A stretch of DNA of 17,841 bases from a bacterium. Lineage in GTDB: Bacteria; Chloroflexota; Chloroflexia; Thermomicrobiales; UBA6265. How positions within the stretch are numbered: position 1 is the first letter of the stretch; each line of letters begins with the position of its first letter. Under the pieces are notes generated by a model. That model worked only from the letters and a program-made list of their open reading frames with translations. It was not told where the DNA came from and did not search any database. The DNA lies in the NCBI GenBank assembly GCA_029977305.1, contig JAPOLF010000010.1, positions 1 through 17,841 on the forward strand, in the 5' to 3' direction. Below are positions 1-7,089 of this stretch, in pieces. Both the position numbers and the translations under genes were made by a program.

Positions 1-59
1 CCGACGGCAGCTGGACCGGCGGCTTCTTGACCTGCATCGCACGACTGGCACGGAGTTGA
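1..59. other. Left-edge sequence unrelated to the adjoining metY
   Basis: The metY-like frame has a TGA at 57-59, and the other plus-strand frames do not give the expected MetY upstream sequence. The minus strand is open through this stretch and reads as ...RASRAMQVKKPPVQLPS, which could be a piece of another gene. The stretch is too short to identify. Either the edge is chimeric or a real rearrangement has broken metY. Confidence 0.35.
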
Positions 60-989
60 TGGGTCCATATCAAGGTCAACTTCTGCGCCCCGACCCCGGA
101 GGCGGTGAAGGCGGCGATCACCCCGAAGACCAAGGCGGTCTACTCCGAAACGCTTGGGAACCCAGACCTGCTGACGCTGGACATCCGCGGGGTGGCCGAC
201 GTCGCGCACGCGGCGAATGTGCCGCTGATCATCGACAACACGATTCCGACGCCGTACCTGGTGCGCCCCCTCGAGCACGGTGCGGACATCGTGGTGGAGT
301 CACTGACCAAGTTCATCGGCGGGCACGGCACGAGCATCGGCGGCGTGGTCGTCGATGGTGGAAGCTTCGACTGGAAGGCATCGGGCAAGCACCCGATGTT
401 CACCACGCCGGATGCGAGCTACCACGGACTCGTCTACTCCGATGTGTTCACCAAGGAAAACTTCGGGGCGAACATCGCCTACATCATCAAGCTTCGCGTG
501 CAAGGGCTCCGCGACATCGGGGCGGCGGGGTCGCCGTTCAATTCGTGGCTCTTCATCCAAGGGGTGGAGACGCTCGCACTGCGCATGGAGCGCCACAGCC
601 AAAATGCAATGGCAGTTGCGGAATTCCTGAAGCAGCATCCGAAGGTCTCGTGGGTGAACTACCCGGGCCTGCCCGATCATCCAGCGCACGGTCGGGCGCG
701 GAAGTACTTCCGCGAGGGGCTCTATGGGGCGATCCTCGGCTTCGGCGTGAAGGGTGGTCTTGAGGCAGGTCGGAACTTCATCAACAACGTGCAGCTCTGC
801 TCGCACCTGGCGAACATCGGCGATGCGAAGACGCTGGTGATCCACCCGGCGACAACCACGCACTCGCAACTTGACGGCGAGGCGCAGACCGCAACCGGCG
901 TGACCGACGACTACATCCGCGTCTCGGTCGGGTTGGAATCGATCAAGGACATCATCGCGGATCTCGACCAGGCGCTGGACAAGGCGTAG
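60..989 (+). CDS. O-acetylhomoserine sulfhydrylase (MetY-type), C-terminal part
   Basis: This is a PLP enzyme of the Cys/Met metabolism family, expected to make homocysteine from O-acetylhomoserine and sulfide. The visible part holds the cofactor Asp in LIIDNT (codon 234-236) and the Schiff-base Lys in SLTKFIGGHGTSIGG (codon 309-311). The insertion after that motif (DGGSFDW...HPMFTTPDASYHGLVY) is typical of the sulfhydrylase branch and absent from cystathionine gamma-synthases. About 310 residues are present against a usual 420-440, so roughly 120 N-terminal residues are missing. The reading frame is open from codon 60-62 but has a TGA at 57-59, and bases 1-59 do not read as the expected upstream part in any frame. 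The gene is therefore broken or joined to foreign sequence there. It ends at a strong palindromic terminator. The family call is confident; the exact substrate is inferred. Confidence 0.88.
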   Translation, partial: WVHIKVNFCAPTPEAVKAAITPKTKAVYSETLGNPDLLTLDIRGVADVAHAANVPLIIDNTIPTPYLVRPLEHGADIVVESLTKFIGGHGTSIGGVVVDGGSFDWKASGKHPMFTTPDASYHGLVYSDVFTKENFGANIAYIIKLRVQGLRDIGAAGSPFNSWLFIQGVETLALRMERHSQNAMAVAEFLKQHPKVSWVNYPGLPDHPAHGRARKYFREGLYGAILGFGVKGGLEAGRNFINNVQLCSHLANIGDAKTLVIHPATTTHSQLDGEAQTATGVTDDYIRVSVGLESIKDIIADLDQALDKA

Positions 990-1014
990 CGCGCATCAGA
1001 GCCGCGAGACGCAA

Positions 1015-1044
1015 CGAGGGCCGGGCGCATGCGCCCGGCCCTCG
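1015..1044. terminator. Perfect 30-nt palindrome, bidirectional terminator
   Basis: The arms are fully self-complementary: CGAGGGCCGGGCGCA pairs with TGCGCCCGGCCCTCG. The palindrome lies 25 nt after the metY stop codon and 24 nt beyond the stop of the opposing small gene, the usual place for a shared terminator between convergent genes. No long T-run follows, so termination strength in each direction is inferred. Confidence 0.75.
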
Positions 1045-1068
1045 CCCTTGCCTGTTGGGATGCAATGA

Positions 1069-1341
1069 TCAGCGTTTGGCTGAGGGGGCGATCCACTCTT
1101 CACGGAACCACTGGGACTGCCACGGGATCGCGGTGCGATTCTCGTGGCCGGTGAAGTTCACGCGGTACTGGGGGATGCCGGTCGGGCCGTTGGGATCGAT
1201 TTCGACGATGTCACCGATGGCGCCGTCAAAACGCGATTCCGGCCACGTCTGGTACATGACGCTGATACCCATCACGCCGCGGCGGTTCTTGCCCTTGGGC
1301 AGATCAACCTTGACGACGTCACCGACGTTGAACTTTGCCAT
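1069..1341 (-). CDS. Small SH3-like beta-barrel protein, unknown function
   Basis: The product is 90 residues, soluble, with no signal peptide or membrane segment. It opens with KFNVGDVVKVDLPKGKNRRGVMG, then GDIVEIDP and PQYRVNF, a pattern of short beta strands and turns like the SH3-type barrels of KOW domains and the C-terminal barrel of nitrile hydratase beta subunits. I cannot assign it to a named family. AAGG lies a few bases before the ATG and supports the start. The gene follows the 7-TM gene at a 75-nt gap on the same strand, so they may be co-transcribed. Its stop faces the palindromic terminator. Tail WFREEWIAPSAKR is rich in aromatic and charged residues. Confidence 0.7.
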   Translation of the reverse strand: MAKFNVGDVVKVDLPKGKNRRGVMGISVMYQTWPESRFDGAIGDIVEIDPNGPTGIPQYRVNFTGHENRTAIPWQSQWFREEWIAPSAKR

Positions 1342-1416
1342 CCTGCACCTTGCCTGCCTGCGTTCTGCGCCCGTCGGCGCTGCCGAGAGGAGTATACCGA
1401 AGCCCGCAGGGGCAGG

Positions 1417-2400
1417 TCATCCGGCGGCCTTGCCACCATCGGCGCGGGCCAGAAACACCTCGTGCCAGAGCTCGGCCAGCATGCGTTGGGTCGGGATGGG
1501 CAGGTCGTCGAGAGCGGATCGGGCGGAGTCCGGCAGCGCGGCCCGGAGTGCCCAGAGGCGTCTGGCGTCCTCGCGGGTGAGTCGGGGCGATGGGTCGTCC
1601 GTGGCGCTCCACGCGAGACAGCGTTCGGCGATCACCTCCGGCTGACCCTCTGCGAGCCATTGGGTGACAAAGGTCAGTGCCAGCGGCGCATCCTGCGTCG
1701 GAAGAGCGACCACATTGGGACGGGCCGTCGGCTGGGCGACGGCCGGATGCGGAGCTCGCGTCAGGCGGTAGCCGAGGAAGATCATGCCGACGCCGAGCGC
1801 CATGGCCACGTAGAGCAGTTCCGGATTGCCGAGTCGGGTGAGGGTGCCGCCAGTGGCGACGACGAGCGTTCCGGCAGCGATGAGGATGCATCCGACCATA
1901 CGATCTCGGTTCGTGCGGCGTCGCGAGAACTGCCAGGCAGACCAGAGTGCACCGCCAACCAGCACGAGGGTGCCGAGGGCATTGATTCCGACGGTCAGGG
2001 CGACGAGGAGCGGGCCACGCTCGATCGCCTGCCAGCCCTCAGTCTGGAGTCGGGCGGCGTCGACGGGGGCATCGAAGACGAGGGTGGCGGCCAGTGCGGT
2101 CAACAACAGGGCGATGCCGGGGACGAATCTCCCGACGGAGCGCGGCCAGAGGAGCGCAGCTTCGCCGAGAGCGAGGAACCCGACCACAAGCACGGCTCCC
2201 GAGAGGTAGTAGACCCGGGCGAGCAGCGGGGACCAGCCCGCCAGGGATCCGACGACCTCGGCACCGGCGGCGATGGCGAAGACGGCGAACGAGACGGCCC
2301 ACATGGTGAGGTGAGCGCGTGGTGTGCGACGGGCATCGCGTGCGACGGAGACGGCGCAGGCGAGGCTGATGACGAGGGCGAGAATGGGAAATGCGACCAC
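1417..2400 (-). CDS. Seven-helix membrane protein with cytoplasmic tail, unknown function
   Basis: The 327-residue product has about seven hydrophobic segments near residues 2-20, 32-54, 63-85, 91-109, 129-152, 167-187 and 194-211, with Arg-rich loops such as SRRRTNRDR (159-167) on the likely cytoplasmic side. The last 110 residues are soluble and Pro/Ala-rich, then helical, with no recognisable catalytic motif. The layout resembles the 7-TM sensor modules found before kinase or HD domains, but no such domain follows. The start is GTG at 2398-2400. An in-frame TGA 12-14 nt upstream rules out a longer protein, and there is no clear ribosome-binding site. The gene begins 29 nt after the 3' end of tRNA-Arg on the same strand, so it may be read from the tRNA promoter. 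Confidence 0.75.
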   Translation of the reverse strand: MVAFPILALVISLACAVSVARDARRTPRAHLTMWAVSFAVFAIAAGAEVVGSLAGWSPLLARVYYLSGAVLVVGFLALGEAALLWPRSVGRFVPGIALLLTALAATLVFDAPVDAARLQTEGWQAIERGPLLVALTVGINALGTLVLVGGALWSAWQFSRRRTNRDRMVGCILIAAGTLVVATGGTLTRLGNPELLYVAMALGVGMIFLGYRLTRAPHPAVAQPTARPNVVALPTQDAPLALTFVTQWLAEGQPEVIAERCLAWSATDDPSPRLTREDARRLWALRAALPDSARSALDDLPIPTQRMLAELWHEVFLARADGGKAAG

Positions 2401-2429
2401 GGCGAAACGCTTTCACGAGCGACGAAGGG

Positions 2430-2502
2430 TACCCCGGGCAGGATTCGAACCTGCGGCCAGCCGCTTAGAAGGCGGCTGCTCTATCCCCTGAGCTACCGGG
2501 GC
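2430..2502 (-). tRNA. tRNA-Arg (anticodon TCT)
   Basis: A complete 73-nt cloverleaf can be drawn on the minus strand. It has a 7-bp acceptor stem (GCCCCGG with CCGGGGT, first pair G-U), a D-arm starting TAGCTCAGGGGATAGAGC, an anticodon stem GCCGC/GCGGC around loop CTTCTAA, and a T-arm GCAGG-TTCGAAT-CCTGC. The anticodon TCT lies at 2467-2469 and reads AGA/AGG arginine codons. The discriminator base is A. The following bases are CCC, so CCA is not encoded and must be added after transcription. Confidence 0.96.
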
Positions 2503-2514
2503 AAGCCGCTATTG

Positions 2515-2520
2515 AGTATA
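2515..2520 (-). promoter_or_regulatory. Candidate -10 box for tRNA-Arg
   Basis: TATACT on the minus strand matches the sigma-70 -10 consensus at five of six positions. It lies 12 nt before the mature tRNA 5' end, which fits a short tRNA leader. I see no good -35 at 16-18 nt; TTGATT lies too close, at 13 nt. Confidence 0.4.
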
Positions 2521-2546
2521 CGCAGGGGTGGGGAATCAAGTCTGCC

Positions 2547-3359
2547 CTACCCCACCCCACGTTGGTCGCGTTCCAGCCACCAGCGGGCGATGTGGTCAGC
2601 ACGGGCGATCCAGATATCCCCGAGGTCGATCGCGTAGTCCAACAGGCGGGCAATGGCGCGGGACGGCCCCGGTCGACCGCTCACGAACGGATGCAGCGTC
2701 AGGCACATCAGCCCGCCCTCGCTGCGCAACACCTCAAGATCGTCCCGCCAGGCATCGAACCAGGCGGCTGGCGTCAGGACATGATCGACCTGGTAGGTGT
2801 AATCATCGAACCAGCGGGACGGCGGGAGATTCACCACGGCGGAGCGATCGGGGTCGTCCTGCAGGAGCGTGGGGAAGTCACCGCTGGGTTGGTCCATAAC
2901 CCAGAGCAGTCCGAGATCCTGGGCGATCCGAAATGTCTCCGGCGTGTAGCGCCAGCCGGGGGTCTTGTGGCCCACCGGGACGGTGCCGGTGAGTTCCGCG
3001 AGGACCTTCATGGAGTGCTCCATGTCGTGACGCTGCTCGGCAGCGGACATGGAGGTGTAGTACCGGTGGTCGACGGAATGCAGCGCGATCTCGTGCCCCT
3101 CGCCGTGGGCGCGACGCACGAGATCGGGGGTCTGCTCCGCGGCGTTGGCGACCCAGCAAAAGGTGGCCGGGACGCCAGTGTCGGCCAGGATCGCCAAGAG
3201 GCGTTCGGTGCCGGTGGCGTCGTAGAGGGTTTGGGATCGCCAGTAGATGTCATCGGCGGGGCGGTAGTTGGCCTCCCCCCATTCGCCGTCGACGTCGATG
3301 CTCACGCAAAGCGCGGCACGATGGCCTCCGGGCCAGGTTGACGAAGGTGCATCTCTCAT
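2547..3359 (-). CDS. Polysaccharide deacetylase family protein (NodB fold, PuuE-like branch)
   Basis: The product is a metal-dependent amide hydrolase of the carbohydrate esterase 4/NodB fold. Motif 1 is SIDVDGE (D22, D24), motif 2 is the metal-binding HSVDH (H94, H98), motif 3 is GWRYTP (R137), and the late motif is LTLHP (H223). All key residues are present, so activity is likely. There is no signal peptide, and the layout resembles the cytoplasmic PuuE-type allantoinase or imide-hydrolase branch more than secreted chitin or peptidoglycan deacetylases. The substrate cannot be read from the sequence. The start is ATG at 3357-3359 behind GAGGG. It follows the class V aminotransferase stop at an 18-nt gap, so the two are almost certainly one operon and may act on one nitrogen compound. 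Confidence 0.85.
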   Translation of the reverse strand: MRDAPSSTWPGGHRAALCVSIDVDGEWGEANYRPADDIYWRSQTLYDATGTERLLAILADTGVPATFCWVANAAEQTPDLVRRAHGEGHEIALHSVDHRYYTSMSAAEQRHDMEHSMKVLAELTGTVPVGHKTPGWRYTPETFRIAQDLGLLWVMDQPSGDFPTLLQDDPDRSAVVNLPPSRWFDDYTYQVDHVLTPAAWFDAWRDDLEVLRSEGGLMCLTLHPFVSGRPGPSRAIARLLDYAIDLGDIWIARADHIARWWLERDQRGVG

Positions 3360-3377
3360 GGCGATCCCTCGTGCCGG

Positions 3378-4622
3378 CTACTTTTTCTCGGCGCGGGCTT
3401 CCGCAATGATCGCGCCAACCTCGCGGACGAGCTGATCAACCTCAGCCTCGGAGTTCCACCAACCTGTAGCGACGCGGGCGGTCACCGGGCAAGGGCGAAC
3501 ATCGACGTAGCGGATGGTGATCCCGCGCTCGAAGAGCTTCGCGGCGATGTCCTGAGGCTTCATCAACGGCGTCGAGAAGTTGACGAGGCCGGCCATGCGG
3601 TGCTTCGGGGTGTGGACGGTGACATCTTTGATCTTGCTGATGCCGGCATGGCAGCGCTGGCCGAGCTCGGCGATGCGCGCGTAGGCGCGATCCATGCCGA
3701 TCTCGTCGCGGAGCCACGTCAACGTGGCCATTTGCGCCTCGATCGCCGGGGCGAAGAACTCGCCGAGTTCGAAGCGGGCGGCCGTGGCATTCGGAATCAG
3801 GTAGCCGGAGGTGTCGAACTGCGCGTAGCGGATGAAGGTTGGCTGGATATCCGGGAAGCGGTCCTTGCGGACATAGAGAAACCCCGTTGACTCCGGGCCG
3901 CACAGCCACTTCTGGCCGGGCATGGCGTAGGCGTCGACACCGAGATCATGGAGGTTGATCGGGACCTGGCCGGCAGACTGGGCACCATCGACAAGGAGCA
4001 CGATGCCGAGGCTGCGGCAGTAGGCCGCGATCTCCTTGATCGGCATCACCGCACCGGTCGACCACTGCACGTGGGAGATGGCAATGACTCGGGTGCGACT
4101 GGAGACAAGCGGCTCGAGCGCGGCGAGGATGTCCCCACCACCGTTGCCGATGTCGGCGTAGCGGGTGACGATCCCCTGCCGGTGCGAGAGCAGGTTGAGC
4201 GGATTGATCAGGCAGGGGTGCTCGAGGTTGGTGGTGAGCACCTCATCGCCCGGTTGCCAGAGCAGGCCGTTGAGGATGGTGTTCATCCCCTCACCGGTGC
4301 TGTGGCTGAGGGCGATCTCGTCGGCATCACAGCCGAAGAGTTCGGCGGCGATGGCGGCATTGGCCCGGTTCCGCTTGAAGTTGCCTTCGTAGACCCCGGG
4401 AACGATACGGCCGATCTCGAGTTCCTTGGCGACCTGATTGGCAAGCGCTTTCTGCGCGACGAGCGGGATCGGGCCATTGGTGCCAGCATTGAAGTAGGCG
4501 GTGGTCTTCACCGCGGGAACCTGGTCACGAATCTTGTTGAGATCGATGACGGCCCGCTTGACTGACGTCTTTGCGGGTGCGCTCTTCTTCGCCGCCGGTG
4601 CGGCGGCCTTCTTCACGGCCAT
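3378..4622 (-). CDS. Class V aminotransferase (isopenicillin-N-epimerase/EgtE-like) with Lys/Ala-rich N-terminal tail
   Basis: This PLP fold-type I enzyme is 414 residues long. The Schiff-base Lys is K238 in PGQKWLCGPESTGFLYV, the pyridine-contacting Asp is D212 in VDGAQS, and SHVQWSTG (183-190) is the usual motif around the conserved His. The C-terminal pattern WWNSEAEVDQLV is typical of the family. C378 (RPCP) lies near where true cysteine desulfurases keep their catalytic Cys, but the surrounding sequence is closer to the epimerase/EgtE-like branch, so desulfurase activity is not claimed. The first 23 residues (KKAAAPAAKKSAPAKTS) form a basic, disordered, histone H1-like tail outside the fold. 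GGGAG lies nine bases before the ATG. It lies 54 nt downstream of the cystathionine-type gene and 18 nt upstream of the deacetylase. Confidence 0.87.
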   Translation of the reverse strand: MAVKKAAAPAAKKSAPAKTSVKRAVIDLNKIRDQVPAVKTTAYFNAGTNGPIPLVAQKALANQVAKELEIGRIVPGVYEGNFKRNRANAAIAAELFGCDADEIALSHSTGEGMNTILNGLLWQPGDEVLTTNLEHPCLINPLNLLSHRQGIVTRYADIGNGGGDILAALEPLVSSRTRVIAISHVQWSTGAVMPIKEIAAYCRSLGIVLLVDGAQSAGQVPINLHDLGVDAYAMPGQKWLCGPESTGFLYVRKDRFPDIQPTFIRYAQFDTSGYLIPNATAARFELGEFFAPAIEAQMATLTWLRDEIGMDRAYARIAELGQRCHAGISKIKDVTVHTPKHRMAGLVNFSTPLMKPQDIAAKLFERGITIRYVDVRPCPVTARVATGWWNSEAEVDQLVREVGAIIAEARAEKK

Positions 4623-4676
4623 GGTGATGGACTCCCTTCCCTATCGTCGATCAGCGACAACGCTGGCGGAATCCTG

Positions 4677-5897
4677 TCACATCCCGGCAACCGTTGCTGC
4701 GAGTGCTTGATCGAGGTCGGTGATGATGTCCTGCACATCCTCAATGCCCACCGAAAGGCGCACGAGGTTGTCGCCGATGCCGATGGTCGCCCGATCCTCG
4801 GCGGGCACGGCCCGGTGCGAGGAATTGGCCGGAAAGAGGACCAAACTCCAGACGTCGCCCAGGGTCGTGGCCGGGAGCACGAGGCGCAGGGAGTCCTGGA
4901 AGCGGAACACGTCTTCCTTCCCAGCGCCGGCGATCTCGAAGGAGATCATCCCTCCTCGGTCGGCAGAGTTGAACTGGGCGTCGACCGCACTCGGGGGGTT
5001 GAGGCCAGCGTAGTTGACCCTGGCAACACGCGGATCTGCCGCCAGCCACCGTGCGACTTCCCGGGCGTTGGCGCTGTGTTGGCGGACGCGGAGCGGCAGC
5101 GTTTTCACGCCACGGAGCAGGATCCAGGCGTCAAACGGGCTGAGGACCGCGCCGATGAGCTTGTTGATCTCCCGCAAGGCGGCCACCCGTTCCTCGGAGG
5201 CGGCGACCACGCCACCGGTGGCATCGCCATGGCCGCCGATGTACTTCGTGCCGGAGTGGACCACACTGTCCGCCCCGAACTTGGCTGGGTTGACCAGCAT
5301 CGGGGAGGCGAAGGTGTTGTCGATCATCATCTTCGCGCCGCCAGCGTGGGCGATGCGAGCAACCTCGGCGACATTGGCGATCCGCATCAACGGATTGGAC
5401 ATCGTCTCGCAGAGGACCAATGAGGGCTTCGTCTCGGCGACCACGCGCTCGAGGGCGGCGAGATCCCGCATGTCGCAGAAGCGCACATTGATGCCATGGT
5501 CCGGAGCGATGCGGGAAAGGATCGCGTAGGTGGCTCCGTAGACGTCGGGGGCAGCCACGATGGTGTCGCCCGCCTTGGCGTCGAGCATGATCGCGGCGTA
5601 GATCGCGCCCATGCCGGAGGCGAAGGCGATCGCGTCCTCGGTGTCTTCGAGGGCGGCGACGGCCTCTTCGAATGCGCGAATGGTGGGGTTGGCATACCGC
5701 GTGTAGACGTATCCGGGGCGTTCGTTGCCGAAGATGGCGTCTTGAATCGTGGAGTCTTCGTAGATGAAAGCCGAAGCGGGGTAGATCGGCATCGAGGTGG
5801 GGGTGAAGTCCGGTCGCGGTGGACGCTCCCCGGCGTGGACGGCGGTCGTGGCGAGTCCGCGAGTCTGGTGGCGGGCGCCCGCCCGATCTGTGGTCAC
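4677..5897 (-). CDS. Cystathionine gamma-synthase/gamma-lyase family PLP enzyme
   Basis: The product is a 406-residue Cys/Met metabolism enzyme. It shows the substrate-side motif YTRYANPT (65-72), D193 in MIDNT, the Schiff-base K218 in HSGTKYIGGHGDATGG, and the C-terminal LVRLSVGIED. It probably catalyses gamma-replacement or gamma-elimination on cystathionine or activated homoserine. Residues 119-123 read VYGAT. Methionine gamma-lyases carry a Cys where this has Ala, which argues against a typical methionine gamma-lyase. I chose GTG at 5895-5897 as start because GGAGG lies exactly six bases before it; an ATG ten codons upstream has no such site. It heads the minus-strand block and has its own promoter. 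Synthase and lyase cannot be told apart by eye. Confidence 0.9.
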   Translation of the reverse strand: MTTDRAGARHQTRGLATTAVHAGERPPRPDFTPTSMPIYPASAFIYEDSTIQDAIFGNERPGYVYTRYANPTIRAFEEAVAALEDTEDAIAFASGMGAIYAAIMLDAKAGDTIVAAPDVYGATYAILSRIAPDHGINVRFCDMRDLAALERVVAETKPSLVLCETMSNPLMRIANVAEVARIAHAGGAKMMIDNTFASPMLVNPAKFGADSVVHSGTKYIGGHGDATGGVVAASEERVAALREINKLIGAVLSPFDAWILLRGVKTLPLRVRQHSANAREVARWLAADPRVARVNYAGLNPPSAVDAQFNSADRGGMISFEIAGAGKEDVFRFQDSLRLVLPATTLGDVWSLVLFPANSSHRAVPAEDRATIGIGDNLVRLSVGIEDVQDIITDLDQALAATVAGM

Positions 5898-5903
5898 ATT
5901 GCA

Positions 5904-5908
5904 CCTCC
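5904..5908 (-). promoter_or_regulatory. Ribosome-binding site that decides the start of the cystathionine-type gene
   Basis: GGAGG on the minus strand sits six bases before GTG at 5897. This places translation initiation ten codons inside the longest open frame. Confidence 0.75.
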
Positions 5909-5938
5909 GGGGGTAGCATGTCGACATCGGTGGCGGCG

Positions 5939-5967
5939 AGTCTATGACCGCCCGGTTGACGCGTCAA
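5939..5967 (-). promoter_or_regulatory. Promoter of the cystathionine-type gene
   Basis: TTGACG (complement of 5962-5967, five of six consensus) and TAGACT (complement of 5939-5944, four of six) are separated by exactly 17 bases. Transcription would start near 5932, giving a leader of about 35 nt. Confidence 0.55.
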
Positions 5968-5968
5968 C
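5955..5968. promoter_or_regulatory. 14-nt palindrome over the -35 box, candidate operator
   Basis: GTTGACGCGTCAAC is a perfect palindrome in the 99-bp gap between divergent genes. It covers the -35 hexamer of the minus-strand promoter, the position expected for a repressor site. A palindrome this size could occur once by chance in a window of this length, so the location is the main support. Confidence 0.4.
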
Positions 5969-5996
5969 GCACGCACCGCGGAGCACGAGCACCCCC

Positions 5997-6953
5997 ATGG
6001 CGCACCTCACGGAGAATCACGTCCTCGGCACCCTCATGGGATTGGCGATCGGTGATGCGCTCGGCATGCCGCTCATCGGCATGTCGGAGGCGGATGCGCG
6101 AGCGGCTCTCGCCGGCGGGGCACGATTCCTCCCGCAGAGCGAGGCGGCGGGAGGGGCTGCGGCTGGCGAAGTGACCGACGAGACGGAGACCGTGCTCGCG
6201 ATCTCCGAGGGATTGACGACCAACGGTGGCCGCGTGGACGTTGATCTGATCGGACCGCGGTTGGTGTACCTCGCCGGAGGGGATTCGCGGAAGTGGATTC
6301 CGGAGGAGACCCTGCGCGGGTTGGATGCCGTCGCCGAAACTTTTTCGTTTCGGGTACCGCTCGATGAGGACGCTCCTTGCAGCCTCGACCTGGCGATCCG
6401 CGGGGTGCCCATCGGCGTGGTGCATGCGGCGGGATCGTTGGATCAACGCGCACTCGCGGATGACGCGGAGGCGGTGATCCGAATCTCCAGCGGATCGACC
6501 AGTGCGATCACGGCAGCGACAGCGGTGGCGTTGATGGTGCGATTTGCGTTGCGTCGTGAGGCGGAGCCGGGTGCATGGCTGAGCATGGTGGATACGGTGT
6601 TGGCCTCCGAGGGGTTTAGTGAACGGCGCGGCATCGAGGGGACTGCTGAGTTCGAGATCGGGCGCGCGGTGGCGTGCGTCGCGGCTGCTGGGCGGTTCGA
6701 GGAGGCGGTCTCAGCGGCGGCGCAATTCGGTGGAGCGGCGGATGGCAGGGCGGCGTTGGCCGGGGCGCTGGCTGGGGCGTGGTTCGGGGCGGCGGGAATC
6801 CCGCAAGGGTTGATCGACGACTTGGGATGCAGGATCTACGTCAGCCTTGCAGCGCCATGGCTGCTCAAGGCGGCGCAGCGCAGAGCTGGGATGATCATCG
6901 ATCTGCGTCCGAGATTTGATCAGCCGCGACCGGAGTTCCCGCCGCGGCAGTAG
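5997..6953 (+). CDS. ADP-ribosylglycohydrolase-fold protein, probably altered active site
   Basis: The 318-residue product keeps the all-helical ADP-ribosylhydrolase layout. Motifs seen are GLAIGDALGMP (15-25), TDET (60-63) in place of the usual TDDT, and GGAADGRAALAGALAGAWFG (245-264) in place of the family's GGDxDTxAAxxGAxxGA. Thus the first Asp (now A247) and the Thr (now G250) of the second metal motif are gone and only D249 remains. Active family members remove ADP-ribose from Arg, Ser or dinitrogenase reductase using two Mg ions held by these residues. The protein may be inactive, may bind a ligand only, or may use another chemistry. I chose ATG at 5997; the open frame extends upstream but into the promoter of the divergent gene. 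No strong ribosome-binding site is seen. Fold confident, activity doubtful. Confidence 0.78.
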   Translation: MAHLTENHVLGTLMGLAIGDALGMPLIGMSEADARAALAGGARFLPQSEAAGGAAAGEVTDETETVLAISEGLTTNGGRVDVDLIGPRLVYLAGGDSRKWIPEETLRGLDAVAETFSFRVPLDEDAPCSLDLAIRGVPIGVVHAAGSLDQRALADDAEAVIRISSGSTSAITAATAVALMVRFALRREAEPGAWLSMVDTVLASEGFSERRGIEGTAEFEIGRAVACVAAAGRFEEAVSAAAQFGGAADGRAALAGALAGAWFGAAGIPQGLIDDLGCRIYVSLAAPWLLKAAQRRAGMIIDLRPRFDQPRPEFPPRQ

Positions 6954-7089
6954 AGGGCCACGGGCTGGGAGCTGTGGCGGGGATGCTCCCGGTGAGCAAC
7001 TCGCCGGTGAGTGCGGCCTGCAATTCGCGGCGAATGCGATCGAGGTCGGCCACCACCGACCCGAGGGACACCCACGCCTCCGGGGAAGT
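6895..7089 (-). other. Coding-like tail beyond the FUSC-gene stop
   Basis: This stretch continues the reading frame of the FUSC-type gene after its TAA. Codons from about 7083 to 6985 have almost all G or C in third position and read as an amphipathic helix (PEAWVSLGSVVADLDRI, then RRELQAAL). This suggests the natural C-terminus of the protein. The tail would overlap the end of the opposing ADP-ribosylglycohydrolase-type gene by 59 bases, so its last part may not belong. Confidence 0.5.

Noticed and set aside
1144..2637. A 497-codon open frame on the plus strand opposite the 7-TM gene and the tRNA
   Set aside because: It runs antisense through the tRNA, its product is Gly/Asp/Arg-rich without any motif, and the minus strand carries a convincing membrane protein.
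3378..4622. Call as cysteine desulfurase (SufS/IscS)
   Set aside because: C378 lies near the right place, but the surrounding sequence lacks the desulfurase catalytic loop and fits the epimerase/EgtE-like branch better.
4677..5897. Call as methionine gamma-lyase
   Set aside because: The position that carries Cys in those enzymes is Ala here (VYGAT), so the broader cystathionine-type call was kept.
5496..5996. Upstream extension of the ADP-ribosylglycohydrolase-type frame
   Set aside because: It is antisense to the cystathionine-type coding sequence and would run through that gene's promoter; the fold begins at ATG 5997.
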